From assembly GCA_020160935.1 (NCBI GenBank), contig JAIUPL010000042.1, positions 1-32,895 of the forward strand: 32,895 nucleotides of DNA, written 5' to 3'. The position numbers and the translations under genes were made by a program. A model generated the notes under the pieces. The model did not search any database and was not told where the DNA came from. It saw only the letters and a program-made list of their open reading frames with translations. Shown here in pieces: positions 16,188 to 24,633 of the stretch. Every line of letters starts with the position of its first letter. Positions within the stretch are counted from its first letter, which is position 1. The DNA comes from Bacteroidota bacterium. Its GTDB lineage: Bacteria; Bacteroidota; Bacteroidia; Chitinophagales; Saprospiraceae.

Positions 16188-16214
16188 TAAAACACAGAAA
16201 AAAATAACACAAAT

Positions 16215-16574
16215 ATGGATATGGTGCTCGATCAACCTGTAGTTACTACACCTGTTACCCTCACGGATGGTGCTGTCGAACAACTCAATCAAATTCGTTC
16301 CAGTGAAAATATTCCGGCTGATTATGGTCTTCGCGTAGGCGTGAAAGGCGGCGGTTGCTCCGGATTTTCCTATGTACTCGGTTTCGACCAGCCGGAAGAG
16401 CAGGATGAAATTTTTGATGTAAAAGGTATCCGCGTCATCATGAATAAGGCGCATGCCATTTACCTGCTCGGAATGCAGATCGATTTTGTAAGCGGCCTCG
16501 ACAACCGGGGTTTTACGTTCGACAATCCGAACGCCAGTAGCACCTGCGGTTGCGGCACGTCTTTTTCGGCGTGA
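16215..16574 (+). CDS. A-type iron-sulfur cluster carrier (HesB/IscA/SufA family)
   Basis: This 119-residue protein has the family fold and the three invariant cysteines: Cys48 in GGGCSGFSY and Cys111/Cys113 in TCGCGTSF. These ligate the Fe-S cluster delivered to apo-proteins. Start is the ATG at 16215; no Shine-Dalgarno sequence is visible, as usual in Bacteroidota. It stands apart from other suf/isc genes in this window. A large inverted repeat ends 27 bp upstream, and a candidate promoter lies before that repeat, so the mRNA leader may be strongly structured. Confidence 0.93.
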   Translation: MDMVLDQPVVTTPVTLTDGAVEQLNQIRSSENIPADYGLRVGVKGGGCSGFSYVLGFDQPEEQDEIFDVKGIRVIMNKAHAIYLLGMQIDFVSGLDNRGFTFDNPNASSTCGCGTSFSA

Positions 16575-16646
16575 GAAATCTACGCGGACTAATGATTACC
16601 TTGAATTGGTATATCCCAAATAATACAGTATTCAGTACGGTATTAC

Positions 16647-17969
16647 ATGAAACCCGCCCTTTTCGCGCGAGCCGCGTTTGTTGCTTCGATGCCAGTCCTT
16701 GGTATCGCCTTTTTTCTACTGTTTTTGGGTTCCGAGTGTTCCGGACAGGTGATGTACGGAAGTACCCTCAGTCAGATCAAAAAAATCGGGCTGGGCGCCT
16801 GCCAGGATACCTTTATCGTTGCCTGTCCGCCGCTGAACGATATGGCAATTGGCCCAAGCGGCCTGTTTTATGGCATCAACAGCAATAGAATTGTTTCCAT
16901 AGACCCCGGCACGGGAACGGTTACGGTGATCGCCACCGTGAACGGGATGATTGCTACCAGCCTCGAATATGGCGAGGACGGATTTTTGTATGCCCTCGGG
17001 CAAACCTTGTGGAAAATCGACCCTGTGAGTGGTGCTGTTCAGGTGAACGGCATGTTGCCCACAGGCTGGGTGCCAATGGGCGATCTGGTATATCTTGATG
17101 GCATTTATTATGCAAGCTCCACCACGCCCCAGGGCAACAAACTGATCAATGTAAACCTGAACAATCCTGCTGCGTCCACGATAATCACCAGTTTGCCGGC
17201 GGGCGGACTGGTCGCAGGCGCTTCGGTGTATGACCCCGTTTGCCCCAAACTGTACTGGAGTCAGATCAGTACCCCGAATATTCATGCGTACGACGTCAAT
17301 TCCCAAACCTGGAGCATTGCCTGTTCCAGCGTGAACTGGGGCCTGGGCGGCGGCGACACGCCCAACGACTATTCCTTTCCATATGTATGCGGTTGTACCA
17401 TCAATGCAGGAAATGTAAATCCGCTACAGTTCAACCTCTGCGGGGAGGGCGCTACGGCCAATACGCCGTATACAGGCGGTGCTGTGCTGGGCAGCACAGG
17501 CATCCTCCGATATGTACTGGTGACGGATCAGAACAATCCTGCCGGAAGCATGCTGTTTCAAAATATCAGCCCGGTTTTCGGATTTGTGATGGGCCAAATG
17601 AATTATGGACAAACCTATTATATAGGTACAGTCGCCGGGCAGCCGCAGGGTGGAAATGTCGACCTTTCTGACCCGTGTATAGATTTTTCCAACCAATTTG
17701 CCCGGGTCGTCTGGCAACCCCAGCCATCGCTGGTTTTTACTGCTTCCAATCCGAATATCTGTGCAGGAGCGTGCAAGGATGTGCAGGTGGCTCTGACGGG
17801 CACACCGCCGTTCACCCTTAGTTATCAAGTCAATGGAGGAACCACGCAAACGCAAACTTTTACGAGCACAAACGGTTTGCTTCAGGTTTGTGTGCCATCA
17901 GGCAGTAGTGCGCAAACCCTGGTTTTAAATGCGCTGGGGCTCAGCGACGCGTATTGTAGTTGTCAGTGA
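16647..17969 (+). CDS. Secreted beta-propeller-like protein, probably C-terminally shortened
   Basis: This 440-residue protein has an N-terminal signal sequence (hydrophobic core VLGIAFFLLFLGSECSGQ). Residues about 45-240 show propeller-like repeats (MAIGPSGLFYGINSNRIVSIDP, LEYGEDGFLYALGQTLWKID, GDLVYLDGIYYAS). Residues about 365-440 look like the first Ig-like module of longer Saprospiraceae surface proteins (ICAGACKDVQVALTGTPPFTLSY ... SDAYCSC in short form). Such proteins normally continue through more modules to a T9SS sorting domain; here translation stops at SCQ, 15 bp before a perfect 53-bp inverted repeat. It may be a truncated relic or a complete short form. Function unknown. Confidence 0.7.
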   Translation: MKPALFARAAFVASMPVLGIAFFLLFLGSECSGQVMYGSTLSQIKKIGLGACQDTFIVACPPLNDMAIGPSGLFYGINSNRIVSIDPGTGTVTVIATVNGMIATSLEYGEDGFLYALGQTLWKIDPVSGAVQVNGMLPTGWVPMGDLVYLDGIYYASSTTPQGNKLINVNLNNPAASTIITSLPAGGLVAGASVYDPVCPKLYWSQISTPNIHAYDVNSQTWSIACSSVNWGLGGGDTPNDYSFPYVCGCTINAGNVNPLQFNLCGEGATANTPYTGGAVLGSTGILRYVLVTDQNNPAGSMLFQNISPVFGFVMGQMNYGQTYYIGTVAGQPQGGNVDLSDPCIDFSNQFARVVWQPQPSLVFTASNPNICAGACKDVQVALTGTPPFTLSYQVNGGTTQTQTFTSTNGLLQVCVPSGSSAQTLVLNALGLSDAYCSCQ

Positions 17970-17976
17970 GTGGCTG

Positions 17977-18100
17977 AAAAAAAATAGGTGAACGCTACGC
18001 TTTGTGTCCTTCGTGAAACCTTCGTGTCCGTTGTGGTAAAAAAACTAACCACAACGGACACGAAGGTTTCACGAAGGACACAAAGCGTAGCGTTCACCTA
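17977..18100. repeat. Perfect 53-bp inverted repeat (element D), probable terminator of rlpA
   Basis: Arms 17985-18037 and 18048-18100 are perfect reverse complements over 53 bp with a 10-bp A-rich loop. The arms contain the direct words CTTCGTG and TTGTGT/TCGTGTCC. Eight A at 17977-17984 give, on the minus strand, a T8 tract right after the hairpin, so it can act as an intrinsic terminator for the rlpA-like gene. It lies between convergent genes. Confidence 0.95.
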
Positions 18101-18119
18101 ACAAGTATTTGCGCGGCCC

Positions 18120-18953
18120 TTATATCTCGCTCAAATCCACCACAAAACACTGTTTGTACCCTTTCCGCGCCACCGTTTTTTGCTGTGCAGTGGCTGTTTT
18201 TTCATCGGCAAACGGGCCGACGATCACGCGGTAGGCCGACAAGTCATTGGCGTTGTCGCGTTCTACATTGACCATCACTTTTCCCGGAAATTGTTTTTGC
18301 AGTTTGGTAATGATTGGCAACACATTGTCGGCGTCGTACAAAGTGCTCACCTGCACACCGAAACCCGCTTTGGAAGAGCGTTCCATGGCAACTTTGTACA
18401 GTTCCGTGTTTTTTCCATTCTCCTTGATTTCTTCCTTGGCTTTAGCGCCTTTGGCGCCTTTGGCGGTTGCAGTAGTAGCGCCGGTGGTGCTGTATTGGGC
18501 CGGTCGTGCAGGGTCAAAATTGCCGCCTGATTTGGCTTTGGTAGCAGATGTTTTAGCAGCAGCCGTTTTACTGTCGGTATCCGGCACTACCTCCACGCGT
18601 ACGCTGGCCGATTTATCCTGGTCGAGATCGATTTCTTCTGCTGCGCGGCGGGAAAGTTCGATGATATACCCTTCCTTGAAGGGGCCACGGTCGTTGATGC
18701 GCACCACAACTGATTTTTTATTGTCCAGGCGCGTTACCTTTACTTTTGTACCGAAAGGCAAACTTTTATGTGCTGCGGTGAGTTCTGTTTTGTCGTATTT
18801 TTCGCCACTGGAAGTTTTCCGACCGTGCAGTGAATCGGCATAAAAATTGGCTTTTCCGAACTCTTCCGACCAGTTGGGTACGTAGGCATTGACAAGGATC
18901 CAACTGAAACAAACAAGGAACAGACCGGAGGCGGTAATGAAGGTTCGGCGCAT
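18120..18953 (-). CDS. rlpA: RlpA-like septal ring lytic transglycosylase with SPOR domain
   Basis: I choose the ATG at 18953 (277 residues), which gives an N-terminal signal/anchor ([20 protein letters not shown]). The double-psi beta-barrel RlpA domain follows (about 30-130: [47 protein letters not shown] with the catalytic-type Asp, [12 protein letters not shown]). Then comes an Ala/Lys/Thr-rich linker and a C-terminal SPOR domain (about 195-277) that binds denuded septal peptidoglycan. RlpA enzymes cleave naked glycan strands during daughter-cell separation. It is transcribed away from the oxidase gene at 19083, with promoter-like words between them. Confidence 0.88.
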   Translation of the reverse strand: MRRTFITASGLFLVCFSWILVNAYVPNWSEEFGKANFYADSLHGRKTSSGEKYDKTELTAAHKSLPFGTKVKVTRLDNKKSVVVRINDRGPFKEGYIIELSRRAAEEIDLDQDKSASVRVEVVPDTDSKTAAAKTSATKAKSGGNFDPARPAQYSTTGATTATAKGAKGAKAKEEIKENGKNTELYKVAMERSSKAGFGVQVSTLYDADNVLPIITKLQKQFPGKVMVNVERDNANDLSAYRVIVGPFADEKTATAQQKTVARKGYKQCFVVDLSEI

Positions 18954-18997
18954 GGCTTTTAAATTTATTGATTGTGTTAATGGATGGGCGCAAACAA

Positions 18998-19005
18998 CAA
19001 ACATA
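18998..19005 (-). promoter_or_regulatory. Candidate -7 element of the rlpA-like gene
   Basis: The minus strand reads TATGTTTG (TAnnTTTG), 44 bp upstream of the ATG at 18953. A TTTG on the minus strand at 19032-19035 is slightly far (26-bp spacer) to be a standard -33 element. Confidence 0.35.
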
Positions 19006-19036
19006 TGAGAATGCTTATTTATTTACAGGGGCAAAG

Positions 19037-19044
19037 TAATTTTG
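19037..19044 (+). promoter_or_regulatory. Candidate -7 element of the alpha-hydroxy-acid oxidase gene
   Basis: TAATTTTG matches TAnnTTTG and ends 38 bp before the ATG at 19083. No -33 TTG at normal spacing was found. Confidence 0.3.
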
Positions 19045-19082
19045 AAAACCATTGAAAATCAACCCAAAGTAAATTTTTTCAA

Positions 19083-20351
19083 ATGAAAAAAGCAAATGCT
19101 CTTGATCGGCAGCGTTCCGTGTATATCGCCGGTGCGGCAGGCCGGCGACAATTGATTCCATTCGACCCTGTGGTACTGGAACAGCAGGCTAAAGCCAAAA
19201 TGGATCCGGCAGCAGCGGCATATGTGATCGGCGCAGCAGGTCTGGAAAGCACCATGCATGCCAATCGCTCTGATTTTGAACGATACCGTATTGTACCGCG
19301 TATGCTCAGAAATGTGGAGGAGCGCGATATGTCCACTTCTTTTTTTGGGCAAACCATCCCGGCGCCTTTTTTTCTGGCGCCCATTGGAGTGCTGGAAATG
19401 GCTCACCCCGACGCCGAAAATGCCGTAGCCGTGGCTGCGGCCGAATGGGGCATTCCCATGATTTTTTCCAACCAGGCCTCCGTGCCCATGGAACAGTGCG
19501 CTGCCGCTATGGGCAACAGCCCGCGTATGTTTCAGTTGTACTGGAGCCGTTCCAACGACCTGGTACTCAGTTTTTTACAACGCGCCGAAGCCTGCGGCTG
19601 TTCGGCGCTGGTGCTCACCCTCGATACCACAATGCTGGGCTGGCGCATCCGCGACCTCGACCTGGGCTCGCTGCCATTTCTGAAAGGTATGGGTATCGCC
19701 CAGTACACCTCCGACCCCGTGTTTCAGCAATTGATGGACATGCCTGATGACATGCCTGTACCGCAGGCAAATGTTACTGTAGACGCTATCCGTACCCTTT
19801 TTTCGGCAGCAAGGCTCCATCCGGGCAGTTTCTGGCAAAACCTGCGCAGCGGCCGGGCACTGAAGGCAGTACGCACTTTTACACGCTTGTATTCCCGCCC
19901 CAATATTACCTGGGCAGACCTGCCTTTTTTGCGCCAGAACACCAAATTGCCCATCATTTTGAAGGGGATTCTGCATCCGGAAGATGCCCGAAAAGCGCTC
20001 GATTATGGCGTCGACGGCATCTACGTGTCCAACCACGGCGGCCGGCAGGTGGATGGTGCGGTGAGCGCCATTGCTGCCTTGCCCGCTATTGTTGAAGCGG
20101 TGCGCGACAAAGCCCCTATACTGTTCGACAGCGGGGTGCGGGGCGCCGCCGACGCTTTCAAAGCGCTGGCACTCGGGGCTACGGCTGTGGGTATTGGCAG
20201 GCCATATTGCTATGCCTTGACGTTGGGCGGGAGGGCCGGCGTATCGGAACTGCTGGAAAACTGGCTGGCAGATTTTGAACTCACCATGGGGCTGGCGGGC
20301 TGCAAAAATGTGGCAGAAATTCACAAAGCCACGCTTGCTCAGGGCGCGTAA
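19083..20351 (+). CDS. FMN-dependent alpha-hydroxy-acid oxidase (lactate oxidase/monooxygenase-like)
   Basis: This 422-residue TIM-barrel flavoenzyme has the family hallmarks: FLAPIGVLEMAHPDAE near the FMN site, QLYW (about 151-154), Lys294 in ILKGIL, the catalytic His318 and substrate-binding Arg321 in VSNHGGRQVDG, and the phosphate-binding FDSGVRGAADAFKALALG plus GIGRPYCYAL. It oxidises a 2-hydroxy acid to the keto acid. The length and the insert around 190-275 (WRIRDLDLGSLPFLKGMGI, PNITWADL) resemble lactate 2-monooxygenase-type members more than the about 360-residue glycolate oxidases; substrate is not certain. No signal peptide, so cytoplasmic. Its last 13 bp overlap the 3' end of the convergent gene at 20339. 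Confidence 0.9.
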   Translation: MKKANALDRQRSVYIAGAAGRRQLIPFDPVVLEQQAKAKMDPAAAAYVIGAAGLESTMHANRSDFERYRIVPRMLRNVEERDMSTSFFGQTIPAPFFLAPIGVLEMAHPDAENAVAVAAAEWGIPMIFSNQASVPMEQCAAAMGNSPRMFQLYWSRSNDLVLSFLQRAEACGCSALVLTLDTTMLGWRIRDLDLGSLPFLKGMGIAQYTSDPVFQQLMDMPDDMPVPQANVTVDAIRTLFSAARLHPGSFWQNLRSGRALKAVRTFTRLYSRPNITWADLPFLRQNTKLPIILKGILHPEDARKALDYGVDGIYVSNHGGRQVDGAVSAIAALPAIVEAVRDKAPILFDSGVRGAADAFKALALGATAVGIGRPYCYALTLGGRAGVSELLENWLADFELTMGLAGCKNVAEIHKATLAQGA

Positions 20352-23300
20352 ATCAGCCTGCCACTACTGGCCACTTTTCCGGTCTTTTTGTCGGTTATTC
20401 GGTACAGGTAGGCGCCGGGGACGGGAAATGTTTCGGCAGACAGAAATAAAGGCGGGTTTTCAGGCAAGTCCTGCTGAAACGTGATTTTACCCTGACTATC
20501 AACTATTTGCAATTCAAACGGACTGGCATTTTGTTGCCCGAAAAACAGCAAGCAACCGTCCTTCCCAAACGGATTGGGTGCCACAAAGTCTGCTGCTCGT
20601 TCGGGTTTGGACAGCAGTACAGGTTTGTAGGCAGTACCATCTAACTGAAAAAAGCAGGCCTGCGTCGGCATGTCGGAAATATGTATCGCAGCCAACAAGG
20701 ACCCTTTTTTTAGGGCCTTGAAACGCAGTTCAAACAAATCTTCCGGGCCCTCCCCAAGCAGTTTTCCACCAAGGTCGAAACTGAAGGTGAGCAGACCCTG
20801 TTCGCTTCCTTCAGTAGACATATGTTCGGCTGCCAGCCCTTCTTCCAGCGGAACAACTTGCTCCAGTTGCAATACATTCTGATCGAACCGGAGCGTAAAC
20901 TGCCACCCGGCCATATTTTTTACATCGGCTGAAAAAACGCAGGAAATGAATTCCTGCGCTTCAAATGCGCGATTTTCAAACAACAGTGGCTGCGGCGACT
21001 TTCGTTCTTCGAGGCCTGACTGAAATCCCGGAGCAGCCGTTTCATTGACGTCGCCCACTTTGATGGCTTCAAAGTCGAGTGCCGAAACAGACGTGCTGCC
21101 TGCCTGAATGTTCAGACTTTCGGGAAAAGCGCTGGAAAATGGATTCTGCGGGTTGGCAAAGATATAATCGGAAGGTACGAAGCGCCAGGATGTATTTCCC
21201 GAAAACACCGTATCGATGCCCAAAATGAGTTTCCGCAATTGCACAATATCGAAAGTGGTAACGGCTCCGGAACGATTGGCGTCGGCAGCAATAATTTTAT
21301 AGGGTGTGTTCAGTGGCTCCAGTCCCAGAATGTGTTTGGAAATCAGCACCAGATCGAAGGTAGTAACGCCATTGGTCGGGTTGTCGTTTCGGTAAGGCGT
21401 CAGGGTATAATCCTGACAACCTTCTACCGGTGAAAACTGGAAAGCGCCGGATGCGTCGGCCTGTATGTTTTGTGTAACAGGTGTAGTGGAAATAGAACCT
21501 GCTGCACCCATATTCCCCGTCAAACTGATCTGCACGCCGGGCGCTGGAATCAGCAGCGAATCGAGCGGAAATGTCCAAATTCCCCGGGCATAGGTAGCCG
21601 CTACCAGTTGATTTCTGATCACATTGTAGTCGAGGTCAAAAACCGGTACAAACGGTATGTTGTTGCCAAGCCGGTTCCACTCTGCTCCTGCATTTTTGGA
21701 AAAATACACCCCTGCGTCGGTGGCCGCAAAAAGCAGCGAGTCGGCATTGCCTGGCAATACCAGCAAATCGCTCACCGGCAGCGGCGGCAGTTCACCGGAA
21801 ATATCGACCCAGGTTTGTCCATTGTTGTCCGAACGGTGGATATGCGGGATGTAATCATCGTCGCGAAATCCGGATTGGGTCACAAAAATGCGTTGCGCCA
21901 GGGTAGGGGAGCCCTGCACCGACGTAACATAGCGATTGGGCAAACCCGCCGAAATATTGACCCATGCGCCGGCGGGTTCGCGTCGCCACACATTGGCGTC
22001 GCTGGTGCCAGCAAACAGTTTTCCCGCACTCAGCGGCGATTCGTCCAATGCAGAAATAGTGTGAAAGGCATCGCCCAGGATATTCCCATCGGTCAGGTCG
22101 CCGGAAGCGGCCGCCCAAAGGCCCTGGTTGTTCAAATATACCCTGTATGTGCCGGCGTACACTTGTTCCGGGTTATGCTGACTGAGAAAATACGGTGTAT
22201 CCCAGTTGCAGCGGTCGCTGGTGCCGAGGCAGTTTTGACCTACCTGCCAGTTGGCGCCGCCGTCGATGGTTTTATGCAGCGCCCCGCCCTGCGAAGAAAC
22301 CCAGAAAATATTCGGATCGGAGGGATGGAAAGATGCGCGGAAGCCATCGCTGCCAAAAACCTCCTGCCAGTTGTTGATCGCCTGGGCATTGCCCATACTG
22401 GTTCCGTTGTCTTGCGCGCCACCGATATACATGTCCGGGCGATGCTTGTTGTAATTGGTATGGTAAAACTGCGTCAGCGGCAGGTTCAGGCAGCGTGTCC
22501 AGCCGATGCTGCCTACATTCTGGTAATAGACGCCTCCGTCGTTGGCAGCGTAGCGTTTTCCACTGGAAAGAAATGCCAGGTCGTGGATGTCGGAATGGCC
22601 GCCGCCGATATTTACCCAGTTGTTGGAAGCGGCGGTTTTGCGCCAGAGTTGTACGCCTGGCAGGTAAATTTCATTGTCGTTGTCGGGATGCAAAATCAAT
22701 TTGCCGAAATACCAGCCGAAGTTGGCATACGCACTTTGTAAGCCACTGATACTGAACGGATTCCAGGTGTTGCCGCCATCCAGCGTCTGGTAAATAGCGC
22801 CTACACGCGAGAGGGAATCCACGTACAGGACGTACAGTTTTTGAGGATTCTGGCGAGAAATGGCCAGTCCGGTGCGACCCAGATTGTAGGTAGGAAGACC
22901 TCCGCCCAGCATGGTCCAGTTGGCGCCGCCATCGGTGGATTTGTACACCCGGGCATGCGGCCCGTACACGATCGATTCGGAATTGTTGCGGATACGATCC
23001 CAGAACGAAGCGTAGAGCACCTGCGGGTTGAGTGGGTCGATCACCAGGTCGCTGGCGCCGGCCTGGTTGCTCACGAACAATACCTGTTGCCAGGTTTGCC
23101 CGCCATCAGTGGTTTTGTACACGCCTCGGTCGTTGTTGCGGACGTATGGATTGCCCATGGCAGACACGAACAAGGTTTGTGGCTGGGTAGGATGTACTAC
23201 AATTTTGGAAATAATACCTACCTGTGTCAGCCCGATGGCCTGCCAGGTTTCTCCTGCATCCGTACTTTTAAACACCCCTTCTCCATTAAAAACATAGGAG

Positions 23301-23782
23301 GGAATATTGGAGTCGCCGGTTCCGGCATACACGATGTTGGAGTTGGATGGGTCGAAGGTGAGGTGGCCGATAGATAATTCTGAAAATTCATCGAAAACCG
23401 GTCGCCAGTTGGCCCCTCCGTCGGTGGTTTTAAAAATTCCACCTGCCGAAAAACCAGCAAGCATGGTTTGCTGTTCATTGGCTTTTACGATGAGGCTGTT
23501 CACGCGGCCGGCGATGTTGGCAGGCCCTTGTAGTGTCCAGTCGGCTAAGGTACCGGAGCAGGAATTGTCTCGTTGTTGCACCTTGCGCGCTGCCCGCGCC
23601 TGGCGCATGGCTTTTTGCCAACCTTGCCAGTCGAAACTGCGGTCGGGGTAACTGCGTTGCAGGGCAAACATCTCGTGCGGAACGGTTTTTTCGGCTACTT
23701 CTTCGAGTGCTTCGTGGAATTGCCGGTGACAGGCGGTACTATAGGCCACGACCAGCAAGAGGAGGGCTGTATAAAATTTCAT
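20339..23782 (-). CDS. Large secreted Asp-box (sortilin/GH74-like) propeller protein with dockerin-like, cohesin-like and T9SS domains
   Basis: Starting at the ATG 23782 (1147 residues), the N-terminus is MKFYTALLLLVVAYSTAC, which could be a lipoprotein signal (Cys18) or an ordinary signal peptide. Residues about 60-790 hold at least eight Asp-box motifs (for example TTDGGANWRPV, STDAGETWQAI, TTDGGQTWQQV, STDGGANWTML, SDNNGQTWVDI), the signature of sortilin/GH74-type propellers. A dockerin-like pair follows (NPTNGVTTFDLVLISKHILG and DANRSGAVTTFDIVQLRKLI), then a cohesin-like beta domain (about 945-1050), then a T9SS sorting domain starting VAPNPFGKDGC. It should be exported and surface-attached. 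Whether it acts on polysaccharide is unknown; GH74 catalytic residues were not established. Confidence 0.85.
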   Translation of the reverse strand: MKFYTALLLLVVAYSTACHRQFHEALEEVAEKTVPHEMFALQRSYPDRSFDWQGWQKAMRQARAARKVQQRDNSCSGTLADWTLQGPANIAGRVNSLIVKANEQQTMLAGFSAGGIFKTTDGGANWRPVFDEFSELSIGHLTFDPSNSNIVYAGTGDSNIPSYVFNGEGVFKSTDAGETWQAIGLTQVGIISKIVVHPTQPQTLFVSAMGNPYVRNNDRGVYKTTDGGQTWQQVLFVSNQAGASDLVIDPLNPQVLYASFWDRIRNNSESIVYGPHARVYKSTDGGANWTMLGGGLPTYNLGRTGLAISRQNPQKLYVLYVDSLSRVGAIYQTLDGGNTWNPFSISGLQSAYANFGWYFGKLILHPDNDNEIYLPGVQLWRKTAASNNWVNIGGGHSDIHDLAFLSSGKRYAANDGGVYYQNVGSIGWTRCLNLPLTQFYHTNYNKHRPDMYIGGAQDNGTSMGNAQAINNWQEVFGSDGFRASFHPSDPNIFWVSSQGGALHKTIDGGANWQVGQNCLGTSDRCNWDTPYFLSQHNPEQVYAGTYRVYLNNQGLWAAASGDLTDGNILGDAFHTISALDESPLSAGKLFAGTSDANVWRREPAGAWVNISAGLPNRYVTSVQGSPTLAQRIFVTQSGFRDDDYIPHIHRSDNNGQTWVDISGELPPLPVSDLLVLPGNADSLLFAATDAGVYFSKNAGAEWNRLGNNIPFVPVFDLDYNVIRNQLVAATYARGIWTFPLDSLLIPAPGVQISLTGNMGAAGSISTTPVTQNIQADASGAFQFSPVEGCQDYTLTPYRNDNPTNGVTTFDLVLISKHILGLEPLNTPYKIIAADANRSGAVTTFDIVQLRKLILGIDTVFSGNTSWRFVPSDYIFANPQNPFSSAFPESLNIQAGSTSVSALDFEAIKVGDVNETAAPGFQSGLEERKSPQPLLFENRAFEAQEFISCVFSADVKNMAGWQFTLRFDQNVLQLEQVVPLEEGLAAEHMSTEGSEQGLLTFSFDLGGKLLGEGPEDLFELRFKALKKGSLLAAIHISDMPTQACFFQLDGTAYKPVLLSKPERAADFVAPNPFGKDGCLLFFGQQNASPFELQIVDSQGKITFQQDLPENPPLFLSAETFPVPGAYLYRITDKKTGKVASSGRLIYAP

Positions 23783-23900
23783 ATGAATCGGATGGAATGT
23801 CGGCTTCATTACCTGCCAAAATCAGACCAAAGAAAGGCTGAAAGTGTATAACTCGATTCAAATAATTACCTTAACGTCATTAAATAACGATAAATCAGGG

Positions 23901-24512
23901 ATGGAATCAAGCAAAGCGCCGCAACAGGATGAATTCCTGTTTCACCCCAAAAATGTACAGTTGTTCGTGTTGCTGGCCGGACTCACCTTTTTGTTTCTGG
24001 CCCTCACAGTTTCCTATGTGTACATTCGGGTCACCAATGGCATCCCGCCTGTTCGCTTGCCGGCGCTTTTTCTGCTGAATACGGTCATTCTGCTGGGCAG
24101 CAGTTATACGTTGATTCGGGCCAAACGGGCTTACCTGCACGATGATACGCAAGGGTACCAGAATTTCCTGAAATGGACAATCTGGCTGTCTATTCTTTTT
24201 ATGGTGATGCAGGGTGTTGCCTGGACCTGGCTGTTCACACAAGGCATTTACATGCACTCCACCACGACCACCGGGTTTCTATACGTTATTTCCATTGTGC
24301 ATTTTGCGCATGTCGTCGGCGGGCTTCCTTTTCTGTACAATTTTTACCGCACGGCCCAAAAAAGGATGGTCGACCCCGTCACCGTGCTGGTGTATTTTTC
24401 CGATCCGGAAAAACGCCTCAAACTGCGCCTTCTGACGATTTACTGGCACTTTCTGGATATTTTATGGATATATCTGGTGGTGTTTTTTGGGGTAAATCAG
24501 TGGGTGAGTTGA
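23901..24512 (+). CDS. Heme-copper (cytochrome c) oxidase subunit III
   Basis: Starting at ATG 23901 (203 residues; the frame is open 57 bp further up without support), the protein has about five transmembrane helices. Subunit III motifs include FLFLALTVSYVYIR, the central FLKWTIWLSILFMVMQGVAW and the C-terminal LLTIYWHFLDILWIYLVVFF. It belongs to the respiratory terminal oxidase complex in the inner membrane. It stands alone here; the other oxidase subunits (I, II) are not in the window, so it is an orphan copy or an extra subunit III, as often seen in Bacteroidota. Its stop codon is inside inverted repeat E. Confidence 0.85.
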   Translation: MESSKAPQQDEFLFHPKNVQLFVLLAGLTFLFLALTVSYVYIRVTNGIPPVRLPALFLLNTVILLGSSYTLIRAKRAYLHDDTQGYQNFLKWTIWLSILFMVMQGVAWTWLFTQGIYMHSTTTTGFLYVISIVHFAHVVGGLPFLYNFYRTAQKRMVDPVTVLVYFSDPEKRLKLRLLTIYWHFLDILWIYLVVFFGVNQWVS

Positions 24513-24633
24513 TGAGGTTGATAAATGTTGATGAGGGTTGATAGTTGAGGGGTTGAGGTTCATGTACCCAAAACTAAATGGTATGGGATGCCTCTCAACC
24601 TCTCAACCCCTCAACCCCTCATCAACCCTCACC
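24503..24633. repeat. Large inverted repeat (element E) between convergent genes
   Basis: Left part 24503-24558 is built from GTTGATGAGG and GTTGAGGG words; right part 24591-24633 is the complementary CTCAACCCCTC and ATCAACCCTC. Pairing is imperfect because copy numbers differ. Both convergent stop codons (24510-24512 and 24629-24631) lie inside the outer ends. Words are shared with elements C and G. Confidence 0.85.

Noticed and set aside
10896-18100. Integron attC sites as explanation for the hairpins
   Set aside because: Genes around them are in both orientations and ordinary housekeeping types, arms are near-perfect and lack the conserved core-site pattern and integrase.
21470-22741. 423-codon plus-strand frame inside the Asp-box propeller gene, also 5421-6536 and 25400-26446
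   Set aside because: Antisense shadows of verified genes with repeated motifs, with no homology signal of their own.
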